DNA of 64,000 bases, from NCBI RefSeq assembly GCF_001637225.1, contig NZ_LVJI01000019.1, positions 51,488 to 115,487 on the forward strand, in the 5' to 3' direction. The notes under the pieces were generated by a model. The model was given only the letters and a program-made list of their open reading frames with translations, was not told where the DNA came from and made no database searches. This DNA comes from Paenibacillus antarcticus (GTDB taxonomy: Bacteria; Bacillota; Bacilli; Paenibacillales; Paenibacillaceae). A program made the translations under genes and the position numbers. Shown in pieces: positions 62,493 through 64,000 of the stretch. Every line of letters starts with the position of its first letter. Position 1 is the stretch's first letter.

Positions 62493-63359
62493 CTATTCTA
62501 TAGGTTCAATATGAACATGAATATGCGAAATCTTATGCTCCGTCAGCATACGGTCTTCGATATCTTCTGATATATAATGACTTTCCACAACATTTAAGTA
62601 ACCATTTACCTGAATAGTTACATCAACCAACACATTATTTCCTAGTACTCGAGCTTTAATATCCTTAATAGACTCTACACCTGGGGTATCAGCGACCGTT
62701 TGTTTTATTTTAACAAGCTCTTGCTCATCAAATCCATCAGTTAAAGCGTGAGAGGCATCCTTAAAAATATCCCAAGCTGTTTTAACAATAATCAATCCTA
62801 CGAGAGTGGCAGCCAGTGGATCTAACCAAGGTAATCCGAACTGAGACCCGACGATTCCAATGAAAGCACCTATACTGACAAATGCATCTGATCGATTATC
62901 TTGTGCTGCGGCAGTTATGGCACGACTGTTAATCCTTCTTGCAAGACGTATATTATATCGATATACAAACATCATAACGATAGCACAGAACAAGGCTGTC
63001 CATGCTGCGATCATATTGGGAGTACCTATAGTGGGTTCAAAGAATTTCTGCACCGCTTGATATAATACTTGAGCTCCAACAGCAATCATAATGAAGGATG
63101 CTACTAGCGCGGCGACCGTCTCAGCACGGAAATGACCATACTTATGATCATGATCGGGTGGTCTGCGGGAAATCTTTAGACCAATCAGAACGGCGAATGA
63201 GGCAATAATGTCAGTTGTATTGTTTAGACCATCGGCAAGTAATGCTTCGGATCCAGCGGCGAGACCAATAAATAATTTAAGCGCAGAGAGACATACATAG
63301 GCAATGATACTGACCCATGCACCTTTTTCGCCTTCTCTAATTTCGTTGTAAGCATCCAA
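62493..63359 (-). CDS. CDF-family cation efflux protein (MneP-like)
   Basis: This 288-residue protein has six membrane spans and a C-terminal cytoplasmic domain. TM2 carries NNTTD (Asn-x3-Asp) and TM5 carries DNRSD (Asp-x3-Asp). That acid-rich set, without the His of zinc exporters, is like the manganese-exporting MneP/MneS type. The RRPPDHDHKYGHFR loop and the HVHIEP end are typical. The TTG start at 63359 has GGAGGTC nine bases upstream. It probably exports manganese, but iron or zinc cannot be excluded. Confidence 0.88.
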   Translation of the reverse strand: MDAYNEIREGEKGAWVSIIAYVCLSALKLFIGLAAGSEALLADGLNNTTDIIASFAVLIGLKISRRPPDHDHKYGHFRAETVAALVASFIMIAVGAQVLYQAVQKFFEPTIGTPNMIAAWTALFCAIVMMFVYRYNIRLARRINSRAITAAAQDNRSDAFVSIGAFIGIVGSQFGLPWLDPLAATLVGLIIVKTAWDIFKDASHALTDGFDEQELVKIKQTVADTPGVESIKDIKARVLGNNVLVDVTIQVNGYLNVVESHYISEDIEDRMLTEHKISHIHVHIEPIE

Positions 63360-63416
63360 ATTAGCGTGACCTCCGAATTTTGTGGTCTACTGATCATACT
63401 GGAAATGATATGTGTG

Positions 63417-63445
63417 GGTCTAGAGAAACAGTCTTGCCCTAGACC
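63417..63445 (-). promoter_or_regulatory. Hairpin in the leader of the CDF gene
   Basis: GGTCTAG (63417-63423) and CTAGACC (63439-63445) flank a 15-base loop. The sequence is in the 5' leader of the minus-strand CDF gene. It lacks the conserved elements of a manganese riboswitch, so its role is open. Confidence 0.45.
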
Positions 63446-63765
63446 TCAAAAATAGTACATCAACAACTTATTTAGTTTGGGTGAAGACCTCTATAATGAA
63501 GTAATAATTCACAGAGGCATCTACAACTGTGTTCTAACAAGGTTAATATACAGTTATACCGGTGAGAAGTCACAAATATTATTGAGCTATTGAACAGTCG
63601 CTAACCATTAGTATGAAAAATAGAATGAAAGTGTTTAGACATTTGTCAATTATTACAACTTGTTATCATAGTGCTAGACATGATATATTCTTATTCCGGC
63701 CAGTAAATAACACATTTATTGAATCGGTAAGCGAATATCAATTGAAAATTAAATTGAAAAAAAGC

Positions 63766-63794
63766 TTGCGTAAACAAAACGAACATGTTATGAT
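63766..63794 (+). promoter_or_regulatory. Ribosomal RNA operon promoter
   Basis: TTGCGT and TATGAT are separated by 17 bases, with an A-rich upstream tract. This is the main candidate start of the rRNA operon, about 185 bases before the mature 16S sequence. Confidence 0.75.
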
Positions 63795-63840
63795 ATAAAA
63801 GTTGTCACCGAGAAACACTGGTAACGACAAAACGGAATAA

Positions 63841-63858
63841 TTGGTCTTTGAAAACTGA
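63841..63858 (+). promoter_or_regulatory. rRNA antitermination boxA-like element
   Basis: TTGGTCTTTGAAAACTG is the conserved leader block found before 16S genes in Firmicutes, including the boxA-like part GGTCTTTGA. It helps prevent early termination and is bound by Nus factors in known systems. Confidence 0.75.
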
Positions 63859-63978
63859 ACAACGAGTGAGTAGATTTCACGAAAATGAAATCAAAACAAA
63901 TGAGAAATCATTTGATAGAGAATGTAAATTCTCGCCAGTTTGTTTCAAAATGAGCATTTCGCTCTTTCTAAATACCAA

Positions 63979-64000
63979 TTTGGAGAGTTTGATCCTGGCT
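63979..64000 (+). rRNA. rrs: 16S ribosomal RNA, 5' end only
   Basis: The sequence from about 63979 reads GGAGAGTTTGATCCTGGCT, the universal 5' start of 16S rRNA. Only the first 20 or so bases are inside the window. The exact mature 5' end is not certain to a few bases. The rRNA operon therefore continues to the right on the plus strand. Confidence 0.95.

Larger units (their letters stand above)
63360..63978. other. Intergenic region between the CDF gene and the rRNA operon
   Basis: About 620 bases without a supported gene. It has a 7-bp inverted repeat (63417-63445) in the CDF leader, and from about 63766 the rRNA promoter and leader. A 61-codon frame at 63613-63798 overlaps the promoter and has no ribosome site, so I leave it out. 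Confidence 0.65.

Noticed and set aside
63360..63480. Possible manganese (yybP-ykoY) riboswitch upstream of the CDF exporter.
   Set aside because: The leader has one simple 7-bp hairpin and none of the conserved riboswitch elements.
63613..63798. A 61-codon frame upstream of the rRNA operon.
   Set aside because: It overlaps the rRNA promoter and lacks a ribosome site.

Overview
The window looks like chromosome of a low-GC, endospore-forming Paenibacillus-type Firmicute. Supporting signs are many ABC importers with YesM/YesN-type two-component systems, strong AGGAGG ribosome sites with frequent TTG/GTG starts, a spore-type transglutaminase, SWIM/SNF2 proteins, and a ribosomal RNA operon with a Firmicute leader that begins at the right edge. 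There is no phage, insertion sequence, CRISPR array or tRNA gene. Strand use is mainly plus, with minus-strand islands.

Layout. 1-3.2 kb: a carbohydrate-type ABC importer (binding lipoprotein and two permeases). 3.5-4.8 kb: an MFS transporter. 5.0-9.0 kb: a four-gene ABC importer of the iron/polyamine/phosphonate type. 9.3-15.9 kb: a YesM/YesN sensor-regulator pair with its sugar ABC importer, preceded by a full-match cre site. 16.2-24.0 kb: the most unusual region, a compact cluster with an ABC exporter, an ATP-grasp ligase, a GT-B glycosyltransferase, an acyl carrier protein and a radical SAM enzyme. A convergent gene with a BtrH/C39-like cysteine-histidine-aspartate pattern follows. 24.2-35 kb: methionine sulfoxide reductase, a secreted GH18 chitinase with its own cre site, uridine kinase, a PadR regulator coupled to an unusual SEDS membrane protein, an aldolase, a secreted phosphatase, ribosomal protein bL25, spore transglutaminase and a dienoyl-CoA reductase-like SDR. 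35.0-40.8 kb (minus): a 28-residue-repeat protein, then a SWIM protein and a SNF2 ATPase. 41.0-42.6 kb: an RRNPP-type regulator followed immediately by a 41-codon secreted peptide gene. 42.8-49.1 kb: a second sugar ABC importer with its own sensor and regulator. 49.2-51.2 kb (minus): a glycosyltransferase/GtrA fusion and a phosphodiester glycosidase. 51.4-63.4 kb: a hydrolase, a fused SWIM-SNF2 protein, pullulanase, an alkyltransferase-like protein, an orphan histidine kinase, an AraC/GyrI regulator, ribonuclease H, a small secreted protein and a CDF metal exporter. 63.7-64.0 kb: rRNA promoter, boxA and the first bases of 16S rRNA.

How the genes work together. Two sugar importers have dedicated sensing pairs. 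Together with the chitinase and cytoplasmic pullulanase they suggest a polysaccharide-degrading lifestyle under catabolite control. The 16-24 kb cluster combines amino-acid activation by an ATP-grasp enzyme, a carrier protein, a Twitch-type radical SAM enzyme, a possible cysteine acyltransferase, glycosylation and export. This resembles the toolkit of the butirosin side chain (BtrJ, BtrI, BtrN, BtrH), but without the aminoglycoside genes, so it is a good candidate for an undescribed carrier-protein-dependent metabolite pathway. The RRNPP-peptide pair is a candidate quorum-sensing module. Related sequence blocks lie upstream of the biosynthetic cluster, the chitinase and the RRNPP gene.
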